Shown here: positions 16,325-24,962 of the stretch, piece by piece
Numbering within the stretch: position 1 is the stretch's first letter
Layout of the letters: each line of letters starts with the position of its first letter
Assembly (NCBI RefSeq): GCF_024494725.1
Contig: NZ_JANHDK010000001.1
Coordinates: 1,302,001-1,366,000, forward strand
Source: Haloplanus ruber
GTDB lineage: Archaea; Halobacteriota; Halobacteria; Halobacteriales; Haloferacaceae
Length of the DNA: 64,000 nt
Direction of reading: 5' to 3'
Position numbers and translations under genes: made by a program
The notes under the pieces: model-generated
Told to the model about the DNA's origin: nothing
Seen by the model: only the letters and a program-made list of their open reading frames with translations
The model's database searches: none

Positions 16325-16333
16325 GACGGGAGC

Positions 16334-17794
16334 CTACCCCTTGATGTTACAGACGGGATACGTTCGCGCCACCTTGTCACCGATGCCCAACTCGTCGGAG
16401 ACGCGGACCACCTCGTCGACGTCCTTGTAGACGCCCGGCGCCTCCTCGGCGACGGTCGCACCACTCTGGGCCTTGACGTAGACCTGTTGCTGGTCACGGA
16501 GTTCGTCCTGGACCGTCTCGCCCCAGAACTCCTGTTTGGCCTGGGTTCGGCTCATGAGACGGCCGGCGCCGTGAGCGGTCGACCCGAAGGTGAGATCCAT
16601 CGACGCCTCGCCGCCGCGCAGGACGTAGCTCCCTGCACCCATGCTTCCGGGGATGATGATCGGCTGGCCCACGTCGCGGTAGGCGGCGGGCACCTCGGGG
16701 TGACCGGCGGGGAACGCCCGCGTCGCCCCCTTTCGGTGGACGTAGAGTTTGCGCTCCGCGCCGTCGACCTCGTGGACTTCCCGTTTCGCGATGTTGTGGG
16801 CCACGTCGTAGAGCAGTTGCATATCCATCGACTCCCACGAGCGGTCGAACACCCGCTCGAACACCTGCCGGGTCCGGTGCATGATCAGCTGTCGGTTCAC
16901 CCACGCGAAGTTGATACAGGCACACATCGCGCCGTAATACGCCTCCGCGAGCTCGGAGCCGGCGGGGGCCGCGGCGAGTTCCTTGTCCGGCAAGGCCCCG
17001 AGCAGGTCGTCGTGGCGCTGCTCGATCTTTCGGAGGTAATCCGTGCAGGTCTGGTGGCCAAGTCCCCGGCTCCCACAGTGGATCAGGACGACGATCTGGT
17101 CGGGTTCCAGCCCGTACGCGGCGGCGACGTCGTCGCGGTAGATGTCGGTCACGCGCTGGACCTCGAGGAAGTGGTTGCCGCTCCCCAGGCTGCCGAGTTG
17201 GTTCTTGCCGCGATCCTTCGCCTTCTGGGAGACGGCGTCGGGATCGGCATCCGGGCGGCGCCCCTCGTCCTCGCAGTGTTCGAGGTCGGCGGGCACCGCC
17301 CACCCCTCCTCGAGGGCCCAGTCGACGCCGCGGTCGAGGACCGCCTCGACGGTCGGCATATCGCCGTCGACGATGCCGCCGCCACCCAGCCCCGAGGGGA
17401 CGTTCGCGAACAGCGACTCGACGAGTTCCTCCTCGCGGCCGCGGACGTCGTCGTAGGTGAGATTCGTCTTCATCATCCGCACGCCGCAGTTGATGTCGTA
17501 GCCGACCGCTCCCGGCGAGATACAGCCGTTCTCGGCGTCCGTCGCGCCGACGCCGCCGACAGGGAAGCCGTACCCCTGGTGGCCGTCGGGCATGCAGATG
17601 GCCTGGCCGGTCATCCCGGGCAGGTGAGTCGCGTTCGTCAACTGCTCGAGGGTCTTGTCGTCGCCGATCCGTTCGAGCAGTGACTCACTGGCCAACACCC
17701 GCGCCGGAACGCGCATCTCTCCCTCGCGGGGAATCTCCCAGACGTGCTCCCGAACTCGTTCGAGGCGGATGCCGTCGAACTCGCGTGTGGTCAT
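16334..17794 (-). CDS. rtcB: tRNA-splicing ligase RtcB
   Basis: The 486-residue protein starts at ATG 17794 and matches RtcB along its length. GYDINCGVRMMKT holds the metal-binding Cys (about residue 103). GSGNHFLEVQ and HCGSRGLGHQ supply further His and Asp ligands. PGSMGAGSYVLRG binds GTP, and GSTAHGAGRLMSRT contains the His that is guanylylated (about 405). RtcB joins 2',3'-cyclic-phosphate ends to 5'-OH ends of split tRNA exons using GTP. The archease gene lies 35 bp upstream on the same strand, which completes the known ligation system. No intein is seen, unlike in some archaeal RtcB genes. Confidence 0.98.
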   Translation of the reverse strand: MTTREFDGIRLERVREHVWEIPREGEMRVPARVLASESLLERIGDDKTLEQLTNATHLPGMTGQAICMPDGHQGYGFPVGGVGATDAENGCISPGAVGYDINCGVRMMKTNLTYDDVRGREEELVESLFANVPSGLGGGGIVDGDMPTVEAVLDRGVDWALEEGWAVPADLEHCEDEGRRPDADPDAVSQKAKDRGKNQLGSLGSGNHFLEVQRVTDIYRDDVAAAYGLEPDQIVVLIHCGSRGLGHQTCTDYLRKIEQRHDDLLGALPDKELAAAPAGSELAEAYYGAMCACINFAWVNRQLIMHRTRQVFERVFDRSWESMDMQLLYDVAHNIAKREVHEVDGAERKLYVHRKGATRAFPAGHPEVPAAYRDVGQPIIIPGSMGAGSYVLRGGEASMDLTFGSTAHGAGRLMSRTQAKQEFWGETVQDELRDQQQVYVKAQSGATVAEEAPGVYKDVDEVVRVSDELGIGDKVARTYPVCNIKG

Positions 17795-17829
17795 ACGCGC
17801 CCCGAGGGGGTCGACGCGGGAATACGTTA

Positions 17830-18240
17830 CTACACGTCGAGGACGACGTAGGTCTCCCAGCCGTCGTCGACGCGTTCGACCCGCATCTCGGAGTAGGTCA
17901 CTGCCTTCACGTCGCGGGCCGCGATAGCTCCGAGCGGGACGCCGCGAGCGCTCGCCTCGACGGTCCACTCCCCGTCAGCCTCCCGGACCGTCGCCTCGTT
18001 GTCGACGGGGAGCACCCCTCGGACGTCGCGTTCGTAGATGAGTCGGTCGAGATAGTCGAAGAGGAGCGCCTCCCGGCCCTCGGCGCGGACCGTGAGGGAG
18101 AAGCGCTCACCAGTCTCCGGAATCTCGTCACACATCGCCGCCGCGAGGCCGTCGGCGGCGGCGGCGAAAGCCTCGCCGAGGGTCCCGCCACGGGACGCGA
18201 CGGCGACGTCGGCGGTGTGGGGGCGGAGTTCGAAGCTCAT
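17830..18240 (-). CDS. Archease, RtcB activator
   Basis: The 136-residue protein begins MSFELRPHTADVAVASRGG, the characteristic archease start with a metal-site Asp in HTADV. A helix AFAAAADGLAAAM follows, with LLFDYLDRLIYERDV in the middle and a C-terminal AVTYSEMRV. Archease lets RtcB turn over many times by helping its guanylylation, and it also widens its nucleotide use. Placement directly upstream of rtcB on the same strand, 35 bp apart, supports one operon. The divergent glutamine-synthetase-like gene lies 115 bp away on the other side. Confidence 0.96.
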   Translation of the reverse strand: MSFELRPHTADVAVASRGGTLGEAFAAAADGLAAAMCDEIPETGERFSLTVRAEGREALLFDYLDRLIYERDVRGVLPVDNEATVREADGEWTVEASARGVPLGAIAARDVKAVTYSEMRVERVDDGWETYVVLDV

Positions 18241-18355
18241 CGACGGTTGTCGCCGGAACGAGGGGCGGGGGGGTCAAAACGCTTGCTCGACCAGAAAGGG
18301 GAAGCAATTGCCGATACGCCCCGGAATACGGGGACGACACGCGTCGTCACGACGT

Positions 18356-19708
18356 ATGACGACGAGCAAGGAAGTTCTCCGGCGGGCCGACGCGGAGGAC
18401 GTGGAACTGGTACGGGTCGTCTTCGTCAACAACAGCGGCGTGCCGCGGGGACGGGTCGTCGACCGGGAGTCGCTGCCGACGGCGCTGACCGACGGGGCGA
18501 ACGTCACCCACGCGATGCAGTCGTTCAACGCTCTGGACCGCCTGGCCCCGGAGGGACGGTTCGGGCCGGCGGGGGAAGTGCGGGTCGTCCCCGACCCGGA
18601 GACGTTCACCGTCCTGCCGTACGACGACCGGGCGGCGCTCATGCTCGCGGACCTGCGTGACTTGGACGGCGAGCCGTGGGCGGCCGGGCCGCGCGCGCAA
18701 CTCCGCCGGTACCTCGAGGAGTTGGGGGCCGAGGGGTACGCACCGGAGTTGGCCTACGAGAGCGAGTTCTACTACACGCGAACCGAGGACGGCGAGTCGG
18801 TTCCCCTCGACGACAGCACCTGCTTTTCGACCGACGGGATGCGTCGCACCCACGACGTCGTCCTCGACACCGTCGACGCTCTCAAGGACCAGGGAATGGG
18901 CCTGTCGGCGTACTACCCGGAGTACGGTCCCGGGCAGCAGGAACTCGTCATCGACCACGCGACGGGTGTCGCCGCGGCGGACGACTACGTCCGGTTCGCC
19001 GAGACGGTGCGGGCGGTGGCCGCTGACCACGGCATCGACGCCACCTTCCGCCCGAAGCCGTTCCCCGAACTGCCGGGGACAGGCTGTCACATCCACCTGT
19101 CGCTGTGGCGAGAGGGGGAGAACGTCCTCCACGACCCGGACGCGGACGGGCCGTACCCGCTCTCGGCGGCGGGGCGACACTTCGTCGGCGGCCTCGTCGA
19201 ACACGCGCCGGCGCTGGTGGCAGTGACGGCCCCGACGGTAGAGTCGTACGACCGGCTGGCGCCGGGAATGTGGTCCTCGGCGTACACCTGCTGGGGCGAG
19301 GACAACCGCGAGGCGGCGATTCGCGTGCCGTCAGCGAGTCGGAGCGCACCCGCGGCGACGACCCGTGTCGAGTTCAAGCCGGCCGACAACACGGCCAACC
19401 CCTATCTCGTGCAGTTGGCGTTGGTCGCGGCGGGGATGGACGGAATCGAGCGCGAACTCGACCCCGGTGAGCCGCTGAACCGCGATCCGACAACCCTCGA
19501 CGAGTCCGCGCGTGCGGCCCGTGGAATCGAACGCCTCCCGAGCACGCTCGCGGACGCGCTCGATGCGCTCGCGGACGACGACGTCCTCCGGTCGGCGATG
19601 GGCGAGGCCCTCTTCGGGTCGTACCTCGAAGTCAAGCGCAGCGAGTGGGCGATGTCGACCGACGACGACGGCGAGTGGGAGTCGGACTACCTCGACCGAG
19701 CCTTCTGA
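18356..19708 (+). CDS. Glutamine synthetase family ligase (GlnA3/PuuA-like)
   Basis: The 450-residue protein has the glutamine synthetase fold. An N-terminal beta-grasp domain includes VRVVFVNNSGVPRGRVV (about residues 20-36). The catalytic barrel has YESEFYY (about 135), EYGPGQQELVIDHA (about 187) and PGTGCHIHLSLW with its catalytic His (about 240-251). RVEFKPADNTANPYL follows (about 341-355). It is not the main ammonium-assimilating GlnA: the active-site surroundings fit the branch that includes gamma-glutamyl-amine ligases. The actual amine substrate is uncertain. The gene stands alone, divergent from archease, with AT-poor flanks and no obvious operator. Confidence 0.88.
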   Translation: MTTSKEVLRRADAEDVELVRVVFVNNSGVPRGRVVDRESLPTALTDGANVTHAMQSFNALDRLAPEGRFGPAGEVRVVPDPETFTVLPYDDRAALMLADLRDLDGEPWAAGPRAQLRRYLEELGAEGYAPELAYESEFYYTRTEDGESVPLDDSTCFSTDGMRRTHDVVLDTVDALKDQGMGLSAYYPEYGPGQQELVIDHATGVAAADDYVRFAETVRAVAADHGIDATFRPKPFPELPGTGCHIHLSLWREGENVLHDPDADGPYPLSAAGRHFVGGLVEHAPALVAVTAPTVESYDRLAPGMWSSAYTCWGEDNREAAIRVPSASRSAPAATTRVEFKPADNTANPYLVQLALVAAGMDGIERELDPGEPLNRDPTTLDESARAARGIERLPSTLADALDALADDDVLRSAMGEALFGSYLEVKRSEWAMSTDDDGEWESDYLDRAF

Positions 19709-19757
19709 CGAGGACGGCGCGGCGAGAATCCGGCGACGATAGACGCCGACGGTGAAG

Positions 19758-19763
19758 TTATAA
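19758..19763 (+). promoter_or_regulatory. TATA box of the GNAT acetyltransferase gene
   Basis: TTATAA lies 26-31 bp upstream of GTG 19789. That spacing places the transcription start at or next to the GTG and decides the start codon in favour of a leaderless message. Confidence 0.65.
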
Positions 19764-19788
19764 CGTCCGATGCGTCTAGAGTTCTCTA

Positions 19789-20265
19789 GTGAGCGTCACC
19801 GTCGAGAAGCGCGTGGACGGCCCCGGGGCGACCGATCACGCCGCCGAGGCTTGGGAACTCAAAGAGCGCATCCGCCGGACCGAGAACGTCCTGAAACAGC
19901 GAAAGCGGTTTTTCATGGACGCGTACCGGCGGGCGAAGACCCATCTCCTCTATCTCGACGACGACCTCGTGGGCTTTGCGACGACCAGGCGCGACGGCTA
20001 CATCCTCTTTCTGGCCGTCGCCCCCGAGTGGCGCGGCGAGGGGTTCGGCCGACGGCTGATCGCGGAGGTGGCCGAGGAACACCGGACGGTCACCTGTCAC
20101 GCCCGGGCGACGAACGAACGGGCGCTCGCCTTCTACGAGTCGGTCGGCTTCGAGATCAAGCGTCGCATCGAGAGCTACTACGAGGACGACGGCGACGCGT
20201 ACTACCTTCGGCTCGGTCCCGACGAACGGCTCCGGGACCGACTCTCCGAGTTGATCCGGCGGTAG
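19789..20265 (+). CDS. GNAT family N-acetyltransferase
   Basis: The 158-residue protein begins at GTG 19789. It has the GNAT core: LLYLDDDLVGFATTRR (about residues 52-67), the acetyl-CoA loop in LAVAPEWRGEGFGRRLI (about 75-91) and a motif B region ATNERALAFYESVGFEIKRR (about 105-124). The layout is RimI-like, which could mean protein N-terminal acetylation, but small-molecule substrates are equally possible. It is monocistronic and ends 19 bp from the convergent eIF-2B-like gene. Confidence 0.9.
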   Translation: MSVTVEKRVDGPGATDHAAEAWELKERIRRTENVLKQRKRFFMDAYRRAKTHLLYLDDDLVGFATTRRDGYILFLAVAPEWRGEGFGRRLIAEVAEEHRTVTCHARATNERALAFYESVGFEIKRRIESYYEDDGDAYYLRLGPDERLRDRLSELIRR

Positions 20266-20284
20266 CCGTCGGGAAGCGACGCCC

Positions 20285-21133
20285 TCAGTCGTCGTAGTGG
20301 CCCTGGTCGGTGACCACGTTGTCGACCAACGACATCGGTGTCGCGTCGTAGGCGGGGTTCTCGATCCGGACGCCCTCGATCGGTTCGCGGATCACCTCGG
20401 CAGGGGGGCGAGACTCGTTCTCGAAGACGAAGTCGTCCGCGATGATCTTCGACTGCGAGCCGACCACCGTCACCGGCACGCCGGCCACGTCGGCGGCGGC
20501 GGCGAGTGGGAAGGTCCCCACGCGGTTGTAGAGGGTGTCCTCGACGATACAGTCCATGCCGACGATCACCCGATCACACCGGTCAAGGAGGTGGCCGGCG
20601 GCGCTGTCGACGGCGAGGTGTGGCTCGACGCGGTCCATCTCGGCGAGTCGGCGGGAGGCCTTGCGGCCGAGATAGCGGGGACGCGCCTCGGTGACGTAGG
20701 CGGTGAGGTGCCGGCCGTCGGCGGCGGCCGTCTCGATAGCCTCCAAGACGGTCGAAGAGAAGTCGTGGGTGAGGAAGGTCTCGCCGTCCTCGAACGTCTC
20801 GGCGGCCTCCGCGGCGGCCCGCCGCTTGCCGGTTTCGATTGTCTCGGTGACGCGGTCGATCACCGCTTCGGTCTGAGATTTCGCCGCCTCGACGGTGTCG
20901 GTCGCGCCGAGGACCGCCTCGACGACCTCCCGCATCGCCTTGTGCAGCGAGGCGTGAGAGGGGTTGGCCCGGCGGAGCGCACCGGCGTTCCGCTCTAGGT
21001 CGCGCTCGTAGGCCTCGACGTTCCGGTAGTCCCGGTCGAGGAGTTCGCGGAGCGCGGCGGTGGCTTTGACCGCGACCACCGACGAACTGTGGGTCTGCAT
21101 CCGCTGAATCTCCTCGATGGTCTCGTCGATCAT
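20285..21133 (-). CDS. eIF-2B alpha/beta/delta family protein (sugar-phosphate isomerase-like)
   Basis: The 282-residue protein starts at ATG 21133. It has an N-terminal helical domain (about residues 1-110) and a C-terminal Rossmann-like domain. Conserved pieces include YVTEARPRYLGRK (about 145-157), DRVIVGMDCIVEDTLYNRVGTFPLA (about 185-209) with the catalytic-type Cys and Asp of the isomerase branch, and VVGSQSKI. Archaeal members act as ribose-1,5-bisphosphate isomerases in nucleoside breakdown; others are true translation-factor relatives. The Cys-Asp pair favours the isomerase reading. Upstream on the same strand is a DUF5822-like gene 44 bp away. Confidence 0.85.
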   Translation of the reverse strand: MIDETIEEIQRMQTHSSSVVAVKATAALRELLDRDYRNVEAYERDLERNAGALRRANPSHASLHKAMREVVEAVLGATDTVEAAKSQTEAVIDRVTETIETGKRRAAAEAAETFEDGETFLTHDFSSTVLEAIETAAADGRHLTAYVTEARPRYLGRKASRRLAEMDRVEPHLAVDSAAGHLLDRCDRVIVGMDCIVEDTLYNRVGTFPLAAAADVAGVPVTVVGSQSKIIADDFVFENESRPPAEVIREPIEGVRIENPAYDATPMSLVDNVVTDQGHYDD

Positions 21134-21177
21134 ACGGGGAGGTGTCGTGTCCGCGGCAAAGAGTTTCCGGCCGGCGA

Positions 21178-21447
21178 TCACTCGGTCCCGCTCCGGGCGT
21201 CGGCGTCGTCGGGGTCGTCGCCCGCCCGCCGAGCGTAGCCGTAGGCGAGGACGGCGGTGACGAACCAGACGAGCGCCCCGACCCGGACGGCGAAGGCGGC
21301 GCGAGCACCCCACGTCGGGAGCGTCGTCGTCGTCGAGAGCGCCGCCACCAGCGGCGCGCCGGCGACGATGGTCGTCACGAACGTCACCTGCATCACCCAC
21401 CCGAAGTCGACGCCGTCGGGGTCGGTTCGCTCGACGCGGTGTGGCAC
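21178..21447 (-). CDS. DUF5822-like small membrane protein
   Basis: The 89-residue protein begins MPHRVERTDPDGVDFGWVMQ, then has two hydrophobic helices (about residues 18-38 and 50-70), and ends in a charged Asp-rich tail. This opening is typical of the haloarchaeal DUF5822 family, recognised from memory. Function is unknown. It lies between the hydrolase and the eIF-2B-like gene on the same strand, with gaps of 24 and 44 bp, so the three may share a transcript. Confidence 0.8.
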   Translation of the reverse strand: MPHRVERTDPDGVDFGWVMQVTFVTTIVAGAPLVAALSTTTTLPTWGARAAFAVRVGALVWFVTAVLAYGYARRAGDDPDDADARSGTE

Positions 21448-21471
21448 GCCCGTGGCTTCGCGGCCGACCCG

Positions 21472-22251
21472 CTAATGCGTGGCGATTCGCTCCAGAAACG
21501 CCGAGAGGGCCTCGTTGAACGCCGCGGGCCGTTCCAGCATCGCGATGTGGGCCGCGTCGGAGACGGTCGTCCACTCTGCGTCGGGGATCGACTCGGCGAG
21601 CGACTCGTGATACCAGGGCGGGGTCAAGGCGTCGTGTTCCCCGACCACCGCGAGCGTCGGGACCGTCACGTCGTCGAGTCGCCCGCGAACGTCGAACTCG
21701 TGGCAGGTCCGAAAGTCCCGGTGGACCACGGCCTGTCCCGTCTCGCGGAGCGCCTCCTCCGAGGCGGCCACCAGCGCCGCGTCGGGGTCGTGAAAGAGCC
21801 GATCCGGTCCGTGCAGGAACTCGAGTGCCCGCTCGAAGTCCGTCCGGAGCCACCGAAGCAGATCCTCGAGGACCGCGAGTCTGGCGCCCGTCCCCGCAAG
21901 TACCGCCCCCGAGAGATCGATATCACGGTCGAGTACGAGCGTCAGGACGACGGCACCGCCGAGAGAGTGCCCACAGCAGACGCGGGCGTTCGTCTCACGG
22001 GCGACGGCGGCGACGTCGTCGGCGTAGGCCGACAGCGTCTCGTACCCCGGCGCGGCGTCGACGTCGTCGCTCGCGCCGTGGCCGCTCAGATCCACGGCGA
22101 TCACGGGCCGCCGGTCGGCGAGGCGGGTCTGCCCACTCCAGACCTCGCTCGTCCCGCCGCTGCCGTGGACGAGGAGGATCGGCGCCCCGCCGCCACCCCG
22201 GTCGTGTCGCCGGTAGGCCGTCGTCCGGCCGTGGTGTGTAACCGTCTCCAT
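21472..22251 (-). CDS. Alpha/beta hydrolase
   Basis: The 259-residue protein starts at ATG 22251. It has the alpha/beta-hydrolase layout: the oxyanion HGSGG loop (about residues 30-34), the nucleophile elbow CCGHSLGGAV with Ser (about 93-102), an Asp in VVGEHDALTPP (about 207-217) and a His in SDAAHIAML (about 236-244). A helical cap lies between the nucleophile and the acid. No secretion signal is present. The substrate is unknown; members include esterases, haloperoxidase-like and dienelactone hydrolases. Confidence 0.92.
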   Translation of the reverse strand: METVTHHGRTTAYRRHDRGGGGAPILLVHGSGGTSEVWSGQTRLADRRPVIAVDLSGHGASDDVDAAPGYETLSAYADDVAAVARETNARVCCGHSLGGAVVLTLVLDRDIDLSGAVLAGTGARLAVLEDLLRWLRTDFERALEFLHGPDRLFHDPDAALVAASEEALRETGQAVVHRDFRTCHEFDVRGRLDDVTVPTLAVVGEHDALTPPWYHESLAESIPDAEWTTVSDAAHIAMLERPAAFNEALSAFLERIATH

Positions 22252-22366
22252 ACGACCGATAGCGCAGGGAGGTGTATAAACCCCGTCCGCGGGAGCGAGT
22301 CGTGTGAACCGCAATTTTATCGAACGAGATTACCCCGACACCGTACTGCGATTAGCCGTCAAAAGG

Positions 22367-22374
22367 TTTATATA
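22367..22374 (+). promoter_or_regulatory. TATA box of the cdc48 operon
   Basis: TTTATATA, preceded by the purine-rich AAAAGG, lies 33-40 bp upstream of ATG 22407. Its strength and clean spacing mark a strong promoter. A start at the GTG 22389 would put the codon too close to the box, which favours ATG 22407. Confidence 0.7.
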
Positions 22375-22406
22375 CGTGCGTAGCTAACGTGGAGTTAGGA
22401 AGTATC

Positions 22407-22646
22407 ATGGAGAGACAGCAATACGCCGGTGAGGACGGGACGTTCGTCCGCCGGTACGACTACGAGGACGAGTGGATGATCGCGGTCGACGTCGACGTGG
22501 CGGACGACCGGCTGGCCACCGACGTTATCGACGGGACCGCCATCGTGCTCGTCGACGAGGAGGTCGAACTGGAGTTTGAGGTTCCCGGCCCGGTCGGGGA
22601 CGTCGAGACGAACAACGGCGTGCTCGTGGTGCGGGGTGAACGATGA
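22407..22646 (+). CDS. Hsp20-like small protein coupled to CDC48 (DUF7127-like)
   Basis: The 79-residue protein starts at ATG 22407 ([19 protein letters not shown]). It is an all-beta, strongly acidic sequence with alternating hydrophobic strands and a final GVLVVRGER, like the last strand of an alpha-crystallin domain. Haloarchaeal homologues are annotated DUF7127 or Hsp20-like (from memory). Its stop overlaps the CDC48 ATG (ATGA), and the coupled ribosome site GGGGTGA (22633-22639) lies inside it. Co-translation suggests it works with the unfoldase, perhaps as a small chaperone or adaptor. That role is inferred from position. Confidence 0.8.
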   Translation: MERQQYAGEDGTFVRRYDYEDEWMIAVDVDVADDRLATDVIDGTAIVLVDEEVELEFEVPGPVGDVETNNGVLVVRGER

Positions 22647-24913
22647 AACTCATCGTCAAGCCACTGAAGCAGAAGGACGCCGGTCGTGGCCTCGCCGCCA
22701 TCGACCGCGCGGCCGTCGCCGAGATGGGACTCGATGTCGGGGATTACATCCGCATCGAGGGGAGCGACGGCACCGCCATCGCGCGTGTCTGGCCGGGACT
22801 GCCCGAGGACCAAGGCACCGGCGTCGTCCGGATCGACGGCCAACTCCGCCAGCAGGCGAACGTCGGCATCGACGACCGCGTCGAGGTCGAGAAGGCCGAA
22901 GTGAGCCAGGCCGAGCGCGTGACCGTCGCACTCCCCCAGCAGATCGGGATTCGTGGCGATATCGGCCCGTATCTCCGCGATAAGCTCACCGACAAGCCGC
23001 TCACGAAAGGGCAGACCCTCCGGGTTCCCTTCGGCTTCGGCTTCATGGGCGGCCGCGGGAACAAGGCCCTCCCGCTGAAGGTGGCCGACACCGACCCCTC
23101 GGGGACGGTCGTCGTCACCGACTCCACCGAGGTGCAGATCAGCGAACGGCCCGCCGAGCAGATCCGAGAGACCGGGGCCGCGGACGCGAGCCCCGAGACG
23201 CCGGACGTGACCTACGAGGACATCGGCGGCCTGGATCGCGAACTCGAACAGGTTCGCGAGATGATCGAGTTGCCGATGCGCCACCCCGAGCTATTCCGAC
23301 GGCTCGGCATCGACCCGCCGAAGGGCGTGCTCCTGCACGGCCCGCCCGGCACCGGCAAGACGCTGATCGCGAAGGCCGTCGCCAACGAGATCGACGCCTC
23401 CTTCCACGACATCAGCGGGCCGGAGATCATGTCGAAATACTACGGCGAGAGCGAGGAGCAACTCCGCGAAATCTTCGAGGAGGCCGAGGAGAACGCGCCC
23501 GCGATCGTCTTTATCGACGAGATCGACTCCATCGCGCCAGAACGCGGCGAGGCCGGCGGTGACGTGGAGCGCCGCGTGGTGGCCCAACTCCTCTCGCTGA
23601 TGGACGGGCTGGAGGAGCGCGGCGAGGTCGTCGTGATCGGTGCGACCAACCGCGTCGACGCCATCGACCCCGCGCTCCGTCGGGGTGGCCGCTTCGACCG
23701 CGAGATCGAAATCGGCGTCCCCGACCGCGACGGCCGCCGCGAGATCCTCCAGGTTCACACCCGCAACATGCCACTGTCCGAGGACGTCGACGTCGACGAG
23801 TTCGCGGACTCGACGCACGGCTACGTCGGCGCCGACCTCGAGAGTCTCGCCAAGGAGGCCGCGATGAACGCCCTCCGGCGCATCCGCCCGGAGATCGACC
23901 TCGAAGAGGACGAGATCGACGCCGAGATCCTCGAATCCCTGGAGGTCGACGAGGACGACTTCCGCGAGGCGCTGAAAGGCATCGAGCCGTCGGCGCTTCG
24001 CGAGGTGTTCGTGGAGGTTCCCGACGTCACCTGGAACGACGTTGGCGGCCTCGAAGACACCAAGGAACGCCTCCGCGAGACGATCCAGTGGCCCCTCGAC
24101 TACCCCGAGGTGTTCGAGGCCATGGACATGCAGTCCGCGAAGGGCGTTCTCATGTACGGCCCGCCCGGCACCGGCAAGACGCTCCTGGCTAAGGCCGTCG
24201 CCAACGAGGCCGAGTCCAACTTCATCTCGGTGAAAGGGCCCGAACTGCTCGATAAGTACGTCGGGGAAAGCGAGAAGGGCGTCCGCGAGATCTTCAGCAA
24301 GGCTCGCGAGAACGCCCCGACCGTCATCTTCTTCGACGAGATCGACGCTATCGCCACCGAACGCGGCCAGAACACCGGCGACTCCGGCGTCTCCGAGCGC
24401 GTCGTCTCACAGCTCCTGACGGAGCTCGACGGGCTGGAGAGCTTAGAGGACGTCGTGGTGATCGCCACCTCGAACCGCCCCGACCTCATCGACTCGGCGC
24501 TACTGCGCCCCGGCCGACTGGACCGGCACGTCCACGTGCCTGTCCCCGACGAGAGCGCGCGCCGCGCCATCTTCGAGGTCCACACCCGGAGCAAGCCGCT
24601 GGCCGACGACGTCGACCTCGACCGGCTCGCGCGGCGCACCGAGAACTACGTCGGCGCCGACATCGAGGCGGTCTGCCGCGAGGCCTCGATGGCCGCCTCC
24701 CGGGAGTTCATCAACAGCGTCTCGCCCGACGAAATCGGCGACTCCATCGGCAACGTCCGCGTCACGATGGACCACTTCGAGCAGGCGCTCGACGAGGTGA
24801 CCGCGAGCGTCACCGAAGAGACTCGCGAGCGCTACCGCGAAATCGAACAGCGCTTCACGACCGAGGATGGTGCCGCCGCCTCCAAGGGCGAAACCAGTCG
24901 GACCTTCCACTAG
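22643..24913 (+). CDS. cdc48: CDC48/VCP-type AAA+ ATPase
   Basis: The 756-residue protein has an N-terminal double-psi barrel domain (about residues 1-175) and two AAA+ modules. D1 has Walker A GPPGTGKT at about 233 and Walker [16 protein letters not shown]2 has Walker A at about 506 and [14 protein letters not shown]. Arginine-finger and sensor regions are present in both (for example [19 protein letters not shown] and [19 protein letters not shown]). CDC48 hexamers unfold and extract proteins, feeding the archaeal proteasome. It is translationally coupled to the small Hsp20-like gene upstream. Haloarchaea carry several cdc48 paralogues, and which one this is cannot be told from the window. 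Confidence 0.98.
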   Translation: MKLIVKPLKQKDAGRGLAAIDRAAVAEMGLDVGDYIRIEGSDGTAIARVWPGLPEDQGTGVVRIDGQLRQQANVGIDDRVEVEKAEVSQAERVTVALPQQIGIRGDIGPYLRDKLTDKPLTKGQTLRVPFGFGFMGGRGNKALPLKVADTDPSGTVVVTDSTEVQISERPAEQIRETGAADASPETPDVTYEDIGGLDRELEQVREMIELPMRHPELFRRLGIDPPKGVLLHGPPGTGKTLIAKAVANEIDASFHDISGPEIMSKYYGESEEQLREIFEEAEENAPAIVFIDEIDSIAPERGEAGGDVERRVVAQLLSLMDGLEERGEVVVIGATNRVDAIDPALRRGGRFDREIEIGVPDRDGRREILQVHTRNMPLSEDVDVDEFADSTHGYVGADLESLAKEAAMNALRRIRPEIDLEEDEIDAEILESLEVDEDDFREALKGIEPSALREVFVEVPDVTWNDVGGLEDTKERLRETIQWPLDYPEVFEAMDMQSAKGVLMYGPPGTGKTLLAKAVANEAESNFISVKGPELLDKYVGESEKGVREIFSKARENAPTVIFFDEIDAIATERGQNTGDSGVSERVVSQLLTELDGLESLEDVVVIATSNRPDLIDSALLRPGRLDRHVHVPVPDESARRAIFEVHTRSKPLADDVDLDRLARRTENYVGADIEAVCREASMAASREFINSVSPDEIGDSIGNVRVTMDHFEQALDEVTASVTEETRERYREIEQRFTTEDGAAASKGETSRTFH

Positions 24914-24962
24914 GTCCACCCGGAACCGGGCGCTATTTGGGGGTCGCCCGCGATGACGAGGC

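Noticed and set aside
16487-17683. Long open frame antisense to rtcB
   Set aside because: It is a codon-bias shadow in high-GC DNA; rtcB on the other strand has all catalytic motifs.
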